64,000 bases of DNA from Pseudomonas vanderleydeniana (GTDB lineage: Bacteria; Pseudomonadota; Gammaproteobacteria; Pseudomonadales; Pseudomonadaceae), in assembly GCF_014268755.2 (NCBI RefSeq), contig NZ_CP077093.1, positions 1,042,001-1,106,000 of the forward strand, read 5' to 3'. Below the pieces are notes generated by a model. It was given only the letters and a program-made list of their open reading frames with translations, was not told the origin of the DNA and ran no database searches. Below, in pieces: positions 1-12,181 of the stretch (position 1 is its first letter; each line of letters starts with the position of its first letter). A program made the translations under genes and the position numbers.

Positions 1-396
1 ACCCTCGATCAGCGCCTTGCCCCACTTGGTCTTCTGCGCACTGCCGTCGAGCTTGGGCAGGCTGATCAGCAGCAGGGTGTCGTCGGCCGGTCGCGCGCAG
101 TATTCCATCAGCGCGGCGGCGCCCTTGTCACCGGGCTTGCCAGAAGGCAGGCGCAGTTCCAGCAGGCGTTTCTCGGCGAACAGCGACATGCTGGCACCGG
201 CTTGCAGCAGGGTGCCCCAGTCGAAGTTGGCGTCGGCGCTGAACACCTGGCGTTCGTCGAAACCCTGCTGGCGGGCGGTTGCGCGAATGGCATCGGCGGC
301 TTCCTGGCACAGCAGCGGATCATCGCCGCTGATGACATAGACCGGCGCGAGGCCACCTTGCAGGTGTTTGGCGAGTTGGGCGGGGGCGAGTTTCAT
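1..396 (-). CDS. holA: DNA polymerase III subunit delta, partial (C-terminus beyond left edge)
   Basis: The delta subunit of the clamp loader opens the beta sliding clamp during replication. Reading leftwards from an ATG at 394-396, the translation begins MKLAPAQLAKHLQG and continues with VYVISGDDPLLCQEAAD, the typical HolA N-terminus. About 132 codons are visible of a family length near 340, so the clamp-loader and C-terminal domains lie outside the window. It follows lptE by 40 bases in the same direction, which is the usual leuS-lptE-holA operon. The start is supported by homologue-like residues rather than by a strong ribosome binding site. Confidence 0.9.
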   Translation of the reverse strand, partial: MKLAPAQLAKHLQGGLAPVYVISGDDPLLCQEAADAIRATARQQGFDERQVFSADANFDWGTLLQAGASMSLFAEKRLLELRLPSGKPGDKGAAALMEYCARPADDTLLLISLPKLDGSAQKTKWGKALIEG

Positions 397-436
397 AGGC
401 GGGTGGCCAAGGGGCGCCGGGGGCGCCCCGTGTGGC

Positions 437-1042
437 TTACTGGTTCGGCAGTTCCAGAGGCGATTGCTGTGGCTGCGACGCTTCGAACTTGCGCGCGGCT
501 TCCAGGGCATCGGCATCGGCCTTGGCCTTGGCGTTGGCGGTCTGCTGGAGGCTGTCCAGTTGCTCCGGTGTCAGCACCTGCAGGCGGATGAGCATCTGCT
601 GCACCAGGTCACGGCGCATTTCCTTGCGCAGTTCGCTGGCTTCGGCGTCACCGCCAGTGATGTTGTTGCCGTCATGTACATAGTACTTTTGTACTTCCAG
701 CTTCCCATCGGTCAGGAGCAGATCCTTTTCACCACGGATTTCATACTTGAGTGCGGTGTTGAGTTCGTACTCGACGTTACGACCGGCACCGCTGTAGCTT
801 GCCGAACGCTGGGTTTCCTGCTCGTCGGTCAGGACCAGCTTGTAGGGTGCGCCCTGGTGGACATCGACACCGCTGCGTTCCAGCACCTGGGTCAATTGCT
901 TGACCGTATCGCCGTACGAGTTGCGGGCGCTGACCGACAATTCCTTGATCGTCAGTGCGGAGGTGCCCGTGCCACGCAGCTGGAAGCCGCACGCGCTCAG
1001 CAGCACTGCAAGGCCCATTACCAGCAGATTGCGTTTGATCAT
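437..1042 (-). CDS. lptE: LPS-assembly lipoprotein LptE
   Basis: LptE plugs the LptD barrel in the outer membrane and helps insert lipopolysaccharide. The 201-residue protein starts MIKRNLLVMGLAVLLSACGF: a short signal peptide followed by a lipobox (LSAC, Cys19) for lipid attachment. The body matches the RlpB/LptE family (FQLRGTG, then LTDEQETQR and NVEYELNT). The tail from about residue 165 is rich in Ala, Lys and Gln, as in other Pseudomonas LptE. The start has a good ribosome binding site (GGGGAG, about 7 bases upstream). It lies between leuS and holA and is probably co-transcribed with them. Confidence 0.93.
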   Translation of the reverse strand: MIKRNLLVMGLAVLLSACGFQLRGTGTSALTIKELSVSARNSYGDTVKQLTQVLERSGVDVHQGAPYKLVLTDEQETQRSASYSGAGRNVEYELNTALKYEIRGEKDLLLTDGKLEVQKYYVHDGNNITGGDAEASELRKEMRRDLVQQMLIRLQVLTPEQLDSLQQTANAKAKADADALEAARKFEASQPQQSPLELPNQ

Positions 1043-1096
1043 CTTGTTGCTCCCCTTGAAACCGTGGGCCGACAGGGCAGCCCCGGAAATCTTTTA

Positions 1097-1120
1097 AGGC
1101 GCCCGCACTGGCGGGCGCCT
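1097..1120 (-). terminator. Perfect hairpin between leuS and lptE (weak terminator or attenuator)
   Basis: A 10-bp perfect inverted repeat (AGGCGCCCGC / GCGGGCGCCT) with a 4-base loop starts 8 bases after the leuS stop. On the minus strand it is followed only by TTAAAAG, so the U-tract is poor. It may attenuate transcription or stabilise the leuS 3' end rather than stop lptE expression completely. Confidence 0.45.
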
Positions 1121-1127
1121 GGTCCAA

Positions 1128-3803
<2,676 letters not shown>

Positions 3804-3957
3804 TTACAGGAAGCCCCGTAGCATACATGACGCCGCTCTGCCGAGGGAAACCCTGATTGCGCGACAAAGGCCGTTGGTCGCGGCGGCAGGCTGGTTGGCC
3901 GGGCGCCGCTAAGCTCATAGAGGGGGAAGTGATACTTATCTTCAATGAGGTGAGCGG

Positions 3958-4278
3958 ATGGTGGAGTCGCAGCGAAATGTAACTGATCCCGAGCTGTACG
4001 AGCGCCTGATCACGCGTCTGGGGCTTGCCCTGGATGCCGCGAGGACGGCGGTCCGCCTGCGTGACGAGCGGCCTGCCGAATTGGAGTTGCGGGGCTTGAG
4101 CCGTGCCGAGTTCGAACTGATCAGGGCCTACCTGGACCTGAGCGGTCGCGGCGTGCAAACGTCCGGTGCAACCTTTTCACAACCCAGGGAAGAAATGCGT
4201 TCGGCCGAGATCATCTGGTTGAAGGACAGGGCGCCCAAGCTGTATTCGGCGCGGTTCAAGTCATTTCGGGCCAAATGA
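3958..4278 (+). CDS. Small conserved Pseudomonas protein of unknown function
   Basis: A 106-residue soluble, charged protein with no signal peptide or membrane segment. I do not recognise a functional domain. A helical N-terminal half (ELYERLITRLGLALDAART) is followed by LRGLSRAEFELIRAYLDLS and a basic C-terminus. The start codon has a good ribosome binding site (AGGTGAG, 5 bases upstream). It diverges from leuS and precedes the YdcF-like gene by 121 bases, a position where Pseudomonas genomes usually carry small hypothetical genes. Reading frame, codon use and ribosome binding site make it a credible gene. Confidence 0.75.
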   Translation: MVESQRNVTDPELYERLITRLGLALDAARTAVRLRDERPAELELRGLSRAEFELIRAYLDLSGRGVQTSGATFSQPREEMRSAEIIWLKDRAPKLYSARFKSFRAK

Positions 4279-4399
4279 GGTCCGCCCGGCTGCATCCTGT
4301 TGCCTGTCATTGACGTGGCCTGTTTGTGGGCCATGGATCTGCAAGGTTGTTGATTGATCCTTCTGCACTTAGGCTTCGGGCATCTTCTGGAGGTGCCCG

Positions 4400-5158
4400 A
4401 TGCCTGTCCGCTACATCCTAAAACAATTGCTGCTGCCGCCTGGCCTGTTCCTGCTGTTGCTGGCCCTGGCCTGGTGGCTGCGCCGCCGTCGTCCGCGCCT
4501 GGCCGCTGTGTGCTTCACCCTCGGCTTTGGCGGGTTCTGGCTGATCAGCCTGCCGTTGGTGGTCGAATGGTCCGCGCGGGCCCTCGAGACCGTGCCGGCG
4601 CTGGAGCGGGGCGAGTGGGCGGGGCTGGCACAGCGTGCCGATGCCATCGTGGTGCTTGGGTCGGGGCGCGAGCGTGGTGATTCGGCCTGGGGCAGCGACC
4701 AGCCGACCGGCATCGGCCTGGAGCGCCAGCGGTATGCGGCCCGGTTGGCCAAGGCCTCGGGCTTACCGGTACTGACCAGTGGCGGCCTGCACTACGGTAC
4801 TCCGCCCAGCGAGGCGGCGGTGATGGCCGAGTCGATGCGCGACGATTTCGGAGTGACGGTGCGGTGGCTGGAAGAACGCAGCACCACGACCTGGGAAAAT
4901 GCCCAGTTCAGCCATGAGTTGTTGGCACCGCTGGGGATCAAGCGAGTCGTGGTGGTCACGCATGCGGCCCATATGCCGCGGGCGGTCTGGAGCTTCGAAC
5001 AGGCCGGTTTCAGCGTGGTGCCGGCCCCGGTTGGTTTTCTGGGAAGGGACAACGCCAGCCCACTGGGTGGCTGGATGCCGGAGTTCAAGGCGATCTGGCG
5101 CAGCGGGCAGTTGATCAACGAGGCGGTGGGGCAGGTGGGGTACCGGCTCTTCTACTGA
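4400..5158 (+). CDS. YdcF/SanA/ElyC family (DUF218) membrane protein
   Basis: A 252-residue protein with two N-terminal transmembrane segments (about residues 8-25 and 33-53) followed by a DUF218 domain. The domain begins ADAIVVLGSGRERG (about residue 80-93). It continues with TGIGLERQRYAARLAKASGLPVLTSGG and ENAQFSHELL, then VVVVTHAAHMPRA, the Rossmann-like core shared with ElyC and SanA. Members act in envelope maintenance (ElyC in peptidoglycan or undecaprenyl-phosphate metabolism), but no reaction is firmly assigned for this type. It ends before a REP pair and is convergent with lnt. Confidence 0.85.
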   Translation: MPVRYILKQLLLPPGLFLLLLALAWWLRRRRPRLAAVCFTLGFGGFWLISLPLVVEWSARALETVPALERGEWAGLAQRADAIVVLGSGRERGDSAWGSDQPTGIGLERQRYAARLAKASGLPVLTSGGLHYGTPPSEAAVMAESMRDDFGVTVRWLEERSTTTWENAQFSHELLAPLGIKRVVVVTHAAHMPRAVWSFEQAGFSVVPAPVGFLGRDNASPLGGWMPEFKAIWRSGQLINEAVGQVGYRLFY

Positions 5159-5190
5159 GTCGACCCTGGCCTGCTCCGGGCTTGGCGCTT

Positions 5191-5323
5191 TGTGGCGAGC
5201 GGGCTTGCCCGCGCTGGGGCGTGAAACGGCCCCAAAACCAGCGAGCGCGTTGTATCAGGTGCAACGACTCGGCAGGTTTCAGGGCTGCCTGGCAGCCCAG
5301 CGCGGGCAAGCCCGCTCGCCACG
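5191..5323. repeat. REPIN: inverted pair of Pseudomonas REP sequences
   Basis: Two REP arms face each other. TGTGGCGAGCGGGCTTGCCC starts at 5191 and its reverse complement ends near 5322, with about 85 bases between the arms. It sits between the convergent ydcF-like and lnt genes, the usual extragenic position. Confidence 0.9.
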
Positions 5324-5415
5324 GAGAGCCTCTTCACCCCCGAGACGCCTGTCCACCCCAAAAGGCCCGCTCGCCCTAGAAAGTCAGTTCGGCCTCGGGA
5401 GGGGCCGAGGTGTTT

Positions 5416-6939
5416 TCACACCGTCTTGGCAATCCGGCTGGCCAGCAGCGCCCAGCCGAACAGCAGGCCGCAGAGGATGACCAGCGGCCACGAGCGCCAA
5501 TGCAGGTAGGGCGTCAGGTTGTGCATTGGCACGACTTCGCCATACAGGATGCCGCGTTCGAACTGCGGAATCTGCGTGGTGATCTGGCCGAATGGGTTGA
5601 TCAGCCCGGTCACGCCGTTGTTGGTGGCACGGATCATCCAGCGGCCGGCTTCCAGTGCGCGCATCTGCGCCATCTGCAGGTGCTGCAGGGGGCCGATCGA
5701 GGTGCCGAACCAGGTGTCGTTGCTGATGGTCAGCAACAGGTCGCTACGCGCCGACAGGCTGGCAGCGAATTCCGGATAGACCACCTCGTAGCAAATGAAC
5801 GGTGCGATCTGGTAGCCCTTGGCCTGCAGCAGCGGCTGGTCTGCCGGGCCGCGGGCGAAGTCGGACATCGGCAGGTCGAAGAACTCGATCAGCCCGCGCA
5901 GCAGGTCCTGCAGCGGAACATACTCGCCAAACGGCACCAGTTTCTGCTTCAGGTAGATGCCGTCGCCTTCGCCAACCGCGACGATGCCGTTGAAGTAGCG
6001 CTTTTCGTTATGCACCACCTGGCGAATCGGTACGCCGGTGATCAGCGCCGAATGCCGATCGGCGGCAAAGTTGCCCATCATCGACAGGTAGCCCTCGGCG
6101 GACTCCTTCAGCACCGGCACGGCCGTTTCCGGCCAGACCAGCAGGTCGACCCGCCTGGAACTGAAGCTCATGTCGCGGTACAGCGCCAGTTGCGCATTGA
6201 GCTGCGCCGGGTCCCACTTCATGCTCTGTTCGATGTTGCCCTGGATCGCCGCGACACTCAGCGGCTCGCCCGACGGGCTGGTCCAGGCGTGATGCTTGAG
6301 TGCCAGCCCGATGATCCAGGGGCCGGCCAGCAACACCACGCCCGCCGCCATGAACGCCTTGCGTCCGCCAGCGAGCAGGCGCCGTGCGTTGTACAGCAGG
6401 GCGGCGGTCAGGGCGAGGGTGAAGGAGATCAGCCAGATCCCGCCCAGCGGGGCAAGGCCGGCCAACGGGCCGTCCAGTTGGCTGTAGCCGGAATAGAGCC
6501 ATGGGAAACCGGTCAGGAACCAGCCGCGAAAGGCTTCCTGTGCGACCCATAGGGCGGCGAAGGCCAGCGCATCGGCCAGCGGCGCTTCATTGCGGCGTAT
6601 CCAGCGTGCCCAGAGCCAGGCGGGCAGGGCGAAGAACCAGGCGATGGCGGCGATGAACGCCAGCATCAGCAGGCCCGCGAGCAGCACCGAGGCGCCGCCA
6701 TAGGTGTGGATGCTCACGTAGATCCAGCTGGTACCGGCGCCAAACAGGCCGAAACCGAAGCACCAGCCGCGCCACAGCGCCTGGCGTGGCGACAGTTCGC
6801 GCAGCCCCGCATAGAACAGGCCGACCGCCACCAGTGCCAGCGGCCAGAGGTCGAATGGCGCCAGGGCCAGTGTGGTCAGCGCGCCAGCCACCACGGCCAG
6901 CAGGTTACCGGGCCAGCCGGGACGGGTTAAGCGCAGCAT
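5416..6939 (-). CDS. lnt: Apolipoprotein N-acyltransferase
   Basis: Lnt adds the third acyl chain to the N-terminal cysteine of lipoproteins in the inner membrane. The 507-residue protein has a multi-pass N-terminal region (about residues 1-200: LLAVVAGALTTLALAPFDLW and further hydrophobic helices), then a periplasmic nitrilase-like domain. The Glu-Lys-Cys triad is recognisable at WPETAVPVL, YLKQKLVPFGEYVP and FICYEVVYPE. A last membrane helix is near the C-terminus. It starts 16 bases after the corC stop, so it is the last gene of the miaB-ybeZ-ybeY-corC-lnt block. Confidence 0.95.
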   Translation of the reverse strand: MLRLTRPGWPGNLLAVVAGALTTLALAPFDLWPLALVAVGLFYAGLRELSPRQALWRGWCFGFGLFGAGTSWIYVSIHTYGGASVLLAGLLMLAFIAAIAWFFALPAWLWARWIRRNEAPLADALAFAALWVAQEAFRGWFLTGFPWLYSGYSQLDGPLAGLAPLGGIWLISFTLALTAALLYNARRLLAGGRKAFMAAGVVLLAGPWIIGLALKHHAWTSPSGEPLSVAAIQGNIEQSMKWDPAQLNAQLALYRDMSFSSRRVDLLVWPETAVPVLKESAEGYLSMMGNFAADRHSALITGVPIRQVVHNEKRYFNGIVAVGEGDGIYLKQKLVPFGEYVPLQDLLRGLIEFFDLPMSDFARGPADQPLLQAKGYQIAPFICYEVVYPEFAASLSARSDLLLTISNDTWFGTSIGPLQHLQMAQMRALEAGRWMIRATNNGVTGLINPFGQITTQIPQFERGILYGEVVPMHNLTPYLHWRSWPLVILCGLLFGWALLASRIAKTV

Positions 6940-6955
6940 AGGAAAGCTTCGGTCC

Positions 6956-7795
6956 TTAGCGGTTGATGGGCGTCAGGCGGATCAGGTGGATCCGACGGCT
7001 GTCGGCATTCAGGATACGGAAACGATACGCGCCGATCTCGGTGGTTTCATTACGCTTGGGCAGATGTCCGAACGCACTCATCACCAGCCCGCCGACGGTG
7101 TCGAACTCGTCGTCGGAGAATTCGCTGTCGAAGAACGCGTTGAAATTCTCGATCGGCGTCAGCGCCTTGACCAGGAAATCTCCGCTGGGCAGCGGCTTGA
7201 TGTAGCTGTCCTCCTCGACATCGTGCTCGTCCTCGATGTCGCCGACGATCTGCTCGAGGACGTCCTCGATGGTCACCAGGCCCGCCACGCCGCCGTATTC
7301 GTCGATCACGATGGCCATGTGGTTGTGGTTGGCACGAAACTCGCGCAGCAGCACGTTCAGGCGCTTGGATTCGGGCACGAAGGTCGCCGGACGCAGCAGC
7401 TCCCTGATGTTGAAACCGTCGCCATTCTCCTTGAGGATCAGTGGCAGCAGGTCCTTGGCCAGCAGGACGCCCATGACGTCGTCGTGGCTCTCGCCGATCA
7501 CCGGATAGCGCGAATGCGCGGCATCGAGGACGGCGGGAAGGAATTCACGGGGTGTCTGGGTCGCCTTGATGCTGATCATCTGCGAGCGCGGGACCATGAT
7601 GTCACGTACCTGCAGGTCGGCAACCTGGATGGCGCCCTCGACGATGGCCAGCGCTTCGCTGTCCAGCAATTTGTTCTGGTGGGCTTCGCGCAGCAGCTCC
7701 AGCAGCTCCTGGCGGTTTTTCGGCTCATGGGCAAAAGCCTGGGTCAGTTTACCCAGCCAGGACTTCTGCCCGTTGCTCGATCGGTCTTCGCTCAT
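6956..7795 (-). CDS. corC: CorC/HlyC family CBS-domain protein (YbeX)
   Basis: A 279-residue cytosolic protein with two CBS domains (about residues 65-190: VRDIMVPRSQM, RYPVIGESHDDVMGVLLAKD, VIDEYGGVAGLVTIEDVLEQ). A C-terminal CorC_HlyC transporter-associated domain follows (FDTVGGLVMSAFGHLPKR). YbeX/CorC is linked to Mg/Co efflux and to ribosome metabolism together with YbeY and YbeZ. It has no membrane domain, which separates it from full CNNM-like transporters. It is in the standard position between ybeY and lnt. Confidence 0.93.
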   Translation of the reverse strand: MSEDRSSNGQKSWLGKLTQAFAHEPKNRQELLELLREAHQNKLLDSEALAIVEGAIQVADLQVRDIMVPRSQMISIKATQTPREFLPAVLDAAHSRYPVIGESHDDVMGVLLAKDLLPLILKENGDGFNIRELLRPATFVPESKRLNVLLREFRANHNHMAIVIDEYGGVAGLVTIEDVLEQIVGDIEDEHDVEEDSYIKPLPSGDFLVKALTPIENFNAFFDSEFSDDEFDTVGGLVMSAFGHLPKRNETTEIGAYRFRILNADSRRIHLIRLTPINR

Positions 7796-7840
7796 AGCGA
7801 TTTACTCGTTTCCCTTGGGTTGTGATCAATAGTGTGAAGA

Positions 7841-8299
7841 TCAGTTTTCGTCATCGGCATAAGGGTCCCGATGACCCAGTTCAGCAAGCAACTCTCGTTC
7901 CAGTGCTTCCATTTCCTCGGCTTCCTCGTCATCGATGTGGTCGTAACCCAACAGATGCAGGCAGCCGTGAATGACCAGGTGGGCCCAGTGGGCCTCCAGT
8001 GCCTTGCCTTGCTCGGCCGCCTCGCGGGCGACCACCGGAACGCAGATCACCAGATCGCCCAGCAAGGGAATATCCAGCAGTTCGTCCGGTACGTCGGCGG
8101 GGAAGGACAGCACGTTGGTCGCGTAGTCCTTCTGTCGCCAGGTCCGGTTCAGTTCGCGCCCTTCGGCTTCATCCACCAGGCGGATGGTCAGTTCCGAGTC
8201 GGCGCTGCGCTGGCGCAGGGCCAATGCGCACCAGGTGCGGAAGTCGGCTTCGCTCGGGGCTGGCGCGTCAGTGGCCAGTTGCAGGTCGAGTTCAAGCAT
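7841..8299 (-). CDS. ybeY: Endoribonuclease YbeY (rRNA maturation factor)
   Basis: YbeY is a zinc-dependent single-strand endoribonuclease needed for 16S rRNA 3'-end maturation and late ribosome quality control. The 152-residue protein has the family metal motif [11 protein letters not shown] (about residues 111-121) with three histidines, preceded by [10 protein letters not shown] and LGDLVIC. The acidic C-terminal tail is typical. Its start overlaps the end of ybeZ by 8 bases, pointing to translational coupling. Confidence 0.95.
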   Translation of the reverse strand: MLELDLQLATDAPAPSEADFRTWCALALRQRSADSELTIRLVDEAEGRELNRTWRQKDYATNVLSFPADVPDELLDIPLLGDLVICVPVVAREAAEQGKALEAHWAHLVIHGCLHLLGYDHIDDEEAEEMEALERELLAELGHRDPYADDEN

Positions 8300-9299
8300 C
8301 GGCTGGGCTGTCCTTGGCCGGGGTGGACTCGGCGGGGCGCTTCTCGAAGCGCTCGTAGGCCTCGACGATGCGTTGGACCAGCGGATGGCGCACCACGTCC
8401 TTGGGCTGGAAGTGGGTGAAGCTGATGCCCGGCACGTCCTTGAGCACTTCGATGACGTGGGCCAGGCCGGACTTGGTGCCCCGTGGCAGGTCGACCTGGG
8501 TGATGTCGCCGGTGATGACGGCGGTCGAGCCGAAGCCGATCCGGGTCAGGAACATCTTCATCTGCTCGACGGTGGTGTTCTGGCTTTCGTCGAGGATGAT
8601 GAAGCTGTTGTTCAGCGTCCGGCCGCGCATGTAGGCCAGCGGGGCGATCTCGATCACCTGGCGTTCGATCAGCTTGGCCACGTGCTCGAAGCCGAGCATT
8701 TCATACAGCGCGTCGTAGAGCGGGCGCAGGTACGGGTCGATCTTCTGGGCCAGGTCGCCGGGCAGGAAGCCGAGTTTTTCACCCGCTTCGACCGCCGGTC
8801 GGACCAGCAGGATCCGGCGGACCTGCTCGCGCTCCAGGGCATCCACCGCGCAGGCCACTGCCAGGTAGGTCTTGCCGGTGCCTGCCGGGCCGATGCCGAA
8901 GTTGATGTCGTTGGCCAGCACTTCCTTCACGTAGCGCTGCTGATTCAGGCCGCGCGGGCGAATCATGCCCTTGCGGGTGCGCAGGGCCACTGCAGCTTCG
9001 GCGACCGGGTTGTTTTCCAGGTCGTCGGCCGTCGATTCCTGCAGGAACAGGTGCACCATGTCCGGAGACAGCTCGGTACCCTTGGTTTCCCGGTACAGGC
9101 GGCGCAGCAGTTGTTCTGCGGAAGTGGTGAGCTTGGGTTCGCCGATCAGTTCGAACTGATTGCCGCGGTTGCGGATCTGGATGGTCAGGCGCTGTTCGAT
9201 CAGGCGCAAATGCTCGTCGAACTGCCCGCACAGATTGGCGAAGCGATGGGCCTCGAAGGGCTCGAGGATGAAACGATGAGGTTCTATGGGTGCGTTCAA
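8292..9299 (-). CDS. ybeZ: PhoH-like ATPase YbeZ
   Basis: A 335-residue PhoH-family ATPase, probably an RNA helicase-like partner of YbeY. Walker A is [11 protein letters not shown] (about residue 137), and the Walker B region is [14 protein letters not shown]. An N-terminal KH-like part (about residues 1-110) precedes the P-loop domain, as is usual for YbeZ. It lies downstream of miaB after a gap of nearly 300 bases filled by a REP pair, so it may have its own promoter. Confidence 0.93.
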   Translation of the reverse strand: MNAPIEPHRFILEPFEAHRFANLCGQFDEHLRLIEQRLTIQIRNRGNQFELIGEPKLTTSAEQLLRRLYRETKGTELSPDMVHLFLQESTADDLENNPVAEAAVALRTRKGMIRPRGLNQQRYVKEVLANDINFGIGPAGTGKTYLAVACAVDALEREQVRRILLVRPAVEAGEKLGFLPGDLAQKIDPYLRPLYDALYEMLGFEHVAKLIERQVIEIAPLAYMRGRTLNNSFIILDESQNTTVEQMKMFLTRIGFGSTAVITGDITQVDLPRGTKSGLAHVIEVLKDVPGISFTHFQPKDVVRHPLVQRIVEAYERFEKRPAESTPAKDSPADA

Positions 9300-9410
9300 G
9301 GTTGTTTATCAGCCGCCCAACGGCAATGGAGATGAATTCAAGGATAACGCTAGCAGCCTGGGGACGAAAGCGCTTCTGTCTGACAGACGTCCCTTCTTCT
9401 TTACGGCGCC

Positions 9411-9572
9411 CACCCTCTGTGGCGAGTGGGCTTGCCGCAACGCCGCACCGCCGTGCTCGGCTGCAAGGCGGCCGTAAAGCCCGACTCCGCGTTTCGCCTG
9501 GCAGGTCGCGGTGACAGGTTTTGGGGGCGCTTTGCGCCCCAGCGCGGGCAAGCCCGCTCGCCACAGAGGGTG
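9411..9572. repeat. REPIN between miaB and ybeZ
   Basis: Inverted arms at 9411-9437 and 9545-9572: CACCCTCTGTGGCGAG is mirrored by CTCGCCACAGAGGGTG, followed by the GGGCTTGCC core. The symmetry extends beyond the usual REP core by about 8 bases on each side. It fills most of the 293-base gap between miaB and ybeZ. Confidence 0.88.
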
Positions 9573-9592
9573 ATTCAGCGGCATGCAGGCGT

Positions 9593-10921
9593 CTACTGCA
9601 ACATCGAGCCACGCAGCGAGTGGGGCTGCGCGGAATCGATGTGGACGTCGACGAACTGGCCGATCAGTTGCGGATTGTCGCAGCGGAAGTTGACGATACG
9701 GTTATTCTCGGTGCGTCCCTGCAACTCGCCCGGGTCCTTTTTCGAGTAGTCGGTGACCAGGATGCGCTGGGTTGAACCGACCATTTGTCGGCTGATCTCG
9801 AAACCCTGCTGGTTCAGTCGATGCTGCAGTGCGTTCAGGCGCTCCTTCTTCAGCTCTTCCGGGGTGTCGTCCGGCAGGTCCGCCGCTGGTGTGCCCGGGC
9901 GCTGGCTGTAGACGAAGGAGTAGGAGAAGTCGAAACCGACGTCCTCGATCAGCTTCATGGTCTGCTGGAAGTCCTTCTCGGTCTCCCCGGGGAAACCGAC
10001 GATGAAGTCCGAACTGATGCAGATGCCCGGCACGGCGGCGCGCAACTTGCGCAGCTTGGACTTGTATTCCAGTGCCGTGTGATTGCGTTTCATCGCCGCC
10101 AGGATCCGGTCCGATCCCGATTGCACCGGCAAGTGCAGGTGCTTGACCAGTTCCGGCACTTCGGCGTGGGCCTGGATCAGGCTGTCGGAGAACTCCAGCG
10201 GGTGCGAGGTGGTGTAGCGGATGCGCTCGATACCATCGACCGCCGCGACCACCCGGATCAGTTCCGCCAGGTCGGCCAGCCGGCCGTCATGGGTGGTGCC
10301 ACGGTAGCCGTTGACGTTCTGCCCCAGCAGGGTCACTTCGCGCACGCCGTTCTCGGCCAGGTGGATGATCTCGGCGATCACGTCATCGAATGGCCGGCTG
10401 ACCTCTTCACCGCGGGTGTAGGGCACCACGCAGAAGGTGCAGTACTTGCTGCAGCCTTCCATGACCGAAACGTAGGCGCTGGGCCCATCGATGCGCGGCT
10501 CGGGCAGGTGGTCGAACTTCTCGATCTCCGGGAACGAGATGTCCACCTGCGGCAGGCGGGTGGTACGGGCTGCATCGATCATTTCCGGCAGGCGGTGCAG
10601 GGTCTGCGGTCCGAAAACCACGTCGACATAGGGGGCGCGCTTGCGGATCGCGTCGCCTTCCTGGCTGGCGACGCAGCCGCCGACGGCGATCACCATGTCC
10701 GGATTGCCTTCCTTCAACTCGCGCCAGCGGCCCAGTTGGGAATAGACCCGGTCCTGGGCGCGTTCGCGGATCGAACAGGTGTTGAGCAGGATGACGTCCG
10801 CGTCTTCGGCGCGGGCGGTGACTTCCAGGGCCTGATGTTCGCCCAGCAGGTCGACCATGCGCGAGCTGTCGTACTCGTTCATCTGGCAACCGTGGGTTTC
10901 GATATAGAGCTTCTTGGCCAT
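9593..10921 (-). CDS. miaB: tRNA-2-methylthio-N6-dimethylallyladenosine synthase
   Basis: MiaB is a radical-SAM methylthiotransferase that converts i6A37 to ms2i6A37 in tRNAs. The 442-residue protein has the three domains in order. The UPF0004 domain has cluster cysteines in [21 protein letters not shown] and VGGCVA. The radical SAM motif is CSKYCTFC (near residue 156). A C-terminal TRAM domain contains [20 protein letters not shown]. It is the first gene of the miaB-ybeZ-ybeY-corC-lnt arrangement. Confidence 0.97.
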   Translation of the reverse strand: MAKKLYIETHGCQMNEYDSSRMVDLLGEHQALEVTARAEDADVILLNTCSIRERAQDRVYSQLGRWRELKEGNPDMVIAVGGCVASQEGDAIRKRAPYVDVVFGPQTLHRLPEMIDAARTTRLPQVDISFPEIEKFDHLPEPRIDGPSAYVSVMEGCSKYCTFCVVPYTRGEEVSRPFDDVIAEIIHLAENGVREVTLLGQNVNGYRGTTHDGRLADLAELIRVVAAVDGIERIRYTTSHPLEFSDSLIQAHAEVPELVKHLHLPVQSGSDRILAAMKRNHTALEYKSKLRKLRAAVPGICISSDFIVGFPGETEKDFQQTMKLIEDVGFDFSYSFVYSQRPGTPAADLPDDTPEELKKERLNALQHRLNQQGFEISRQMVGSTQRILVTDYSKKDPGELQGRTENNRIVNFRCDNPQLIGQFVDVHIDSAQPHSLRGSMLQ

Positions 10922-10988
10922 GGGCGGGGATCGTCAAGTGATTCAAAGAACCGCGCATTATAAGGTGCATCGCGGTCGCTTCCTAGCA

Positions 10989-11015
10989 TTGCGCGTCCGG
11001 CGGCTATGCTATAGT
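10989..11015 (+). promoter_or_regulatory. Candidate sigma70 promoter for the DUF1820 gene
   Basis: TTGCGC (10989-10994) and TATAGT (11010-11015) lie 15 bases apart, with an overlapping alternative -10, TATGCT, at 11005. The gene start follows at 11058. The spacing is shorter than ideal, so this is a suggestion only. Confidence 0.4.
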
Positions 11016-11057
11016 TCGCGCCCTCTTTCCATAGCCCCGATGTGTTGTCCGCCCACC

Positions 11058-11384
11058 ATGAGCAAACGTGAAACCCCGATCTACAAGGTGATTTTCCTCA
11101 ACCAGGGCCAGGTGTTCGAAATGTACGCCAAGCAGATCTATCAGAGCGATCTGTGGGGGTTCCTGGAGGTCGAGGAGTTTGTCTTCGGCGAGCGCACGCA
11201 GTTGGTGGTCGACCCGGGTGAGGAAAAGCTCAAGGCGCAGTTCGAGGGCGTGGTGCGCAGCTTCGTGCCAATGCACTCGATCGTGCGGATCGACGAGGTC
11301 GAGCGCCTGGGCACGCCGAAGATCAGTGAGGCGCGGGGCATGGGCAACGTCACGCCGTTCCCGATGCCGATGCCGGAGAAATAA
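11058..11384 (+). CDS. DUF1820 family protein
   Basis: A 108-residue protein beginning MSKRETPIYKVIFLNQGQVFEMYAKQ, which matches the small DUF1820 family of gammaproteobacteria; function unknown. It is soluble, with no signal peptide. Features include LEVEEFVFGERTQLVVDPGEEKL and a proline/methionine-rich tail (VTPFPMPMPEK). A longer frame exists upstream (from 10914), but the ATG at 11058 fits the family start and lies downstream of the likely promoter. It diverges from miaB and is convergent with the Sel1 gene. Confidence 0.88.
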   Translation: MSKRETPIYKVIFLNQGQVFEMYAKQIYQSDLWGFLEVEEFVFGERTQLVVDPGEEKLKAQFEGVVRSFVPMHSIVRIDEVERLGTPKISEARGMGNVTPFPMPMPEK

Positions 11385-11391
11385 CCCGGTA

Positions 11392-11437
11392 GCTGTGGGA
11401 GCGGGCTTGCCCGCGAAGAGGCCGGAACAGTTCCGGC
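11392..11437. repeat. Single REP arm followed by a short palindrome
   Basis: A single REP (GTGGGAGCGGGCTTGCCCGC) is followed at 11421-11437 by GCCGGAA-CAG-TTCCGGC, a 7-bp stem. It separates two convergent genes. No T-tract follows the palindrome on the plus strand. Confidence 0.75.
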
Positions 11438-11441
11438 AGAG

Positions 11442-11990
11442 TCAGGGCAACGGTGAGAAGGGTGTGCGCCCATCGGCGGTCTGCAGTTCCAGCAGGTACT
11501 TGCGGAAGATCTGGCCCAGTACCTGGGTCGCCATCTCCAGCTCCTCCCGCGGCATTTGCGCCGCGACTTCGTCAGCCGTGTCCAGCGCATCCTCGGCGCC
11601 ATTGACCGCCGCCATCTTCAGCACGATGTAGGCCTGGACGTTGTTGGCCGGCACCCCTTCACCCTTGTAGAACATGATGCCGAGCTGGTACTGGGACTGG
11701 GCGTGGCCCTGCAGGGAAGCCAGTTCGAAGTTGCTCAGGGCCTTGTTCAGGTCGCGTGGGGCGTTCTTGCCGTCGTAGTAGAACTCGCCCAGCTCGTATT
11801 GCGCCTCCGCGTCGCCCCCCTTGGCCGCCTGTTCACAGGCGCTCAGGGCCTCGGCGAGATCCTGCGGCTGGGTATTGAGCGTGCAACGGCCCATTGCCGG
11901 GATCAACAACGAGTTACCGCCGGCTTGTGCCAGCAGGGGCTGAAGGAGCAACAGGCAGCCCAATGAAAGGGCGCGGCCGGTGCGGTTCAT
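11442..11990 (-). CDS. Secreted Sel1-repeat (TPR-like) protein
   Basis: A 182-residue protein with a signal peptide (MNRTGRALSLGCLLLLQPLLAQA) and Sel1-like repeats. Two repeats are clear: ACEQAAKGGDAEAQYELGEFYYDG (about residues 53-76) and FELASLQGHAQSQYQLGIMFYKG (about residues 88-110). A third, weaker repeat (AYIVLKMAAVNG) follows. Sel1 repeats mediate protein contacts; no enzymatic motif is present. It is probably periplasmic. It stands alone between convergent DUF1820 and hemL, which points the same way. Confidence 0.85.
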   Translation of the reverse strand: MNRTGRALSLGCLLLLQPLLAQAGGNSLLIPAMGRCTLNTQPQDLAEALSACEQAAKGGDAEAQYELGEFYYDGKNAPRDLNKALSNFELASLQGHAQSQYQLGIMFYKGEGVPANNVQAYIVLKMAAVNGAEDALDTADEVAAQMPREELEMATQVLGQIFRKYLLELQTADGRTPFSPLP

Positions 11991-12181
11991 GGGAATCGAC
12001 GTACCTCTGAAGGGCGGGCGTACCCGGCCAGGGGATGTGTATGGCGCGCATTATGAAATAAGCGGGGGCCACCTTACAAAGTCTTTACTCGTTTTTCTGC
12101 TGCGCGGGCGTTATATCGCCCGGTTTTGCCGGTCATGGAGGGGATGACGGGAAACCACACCAAAAGTTTAGGCGGGAAAGT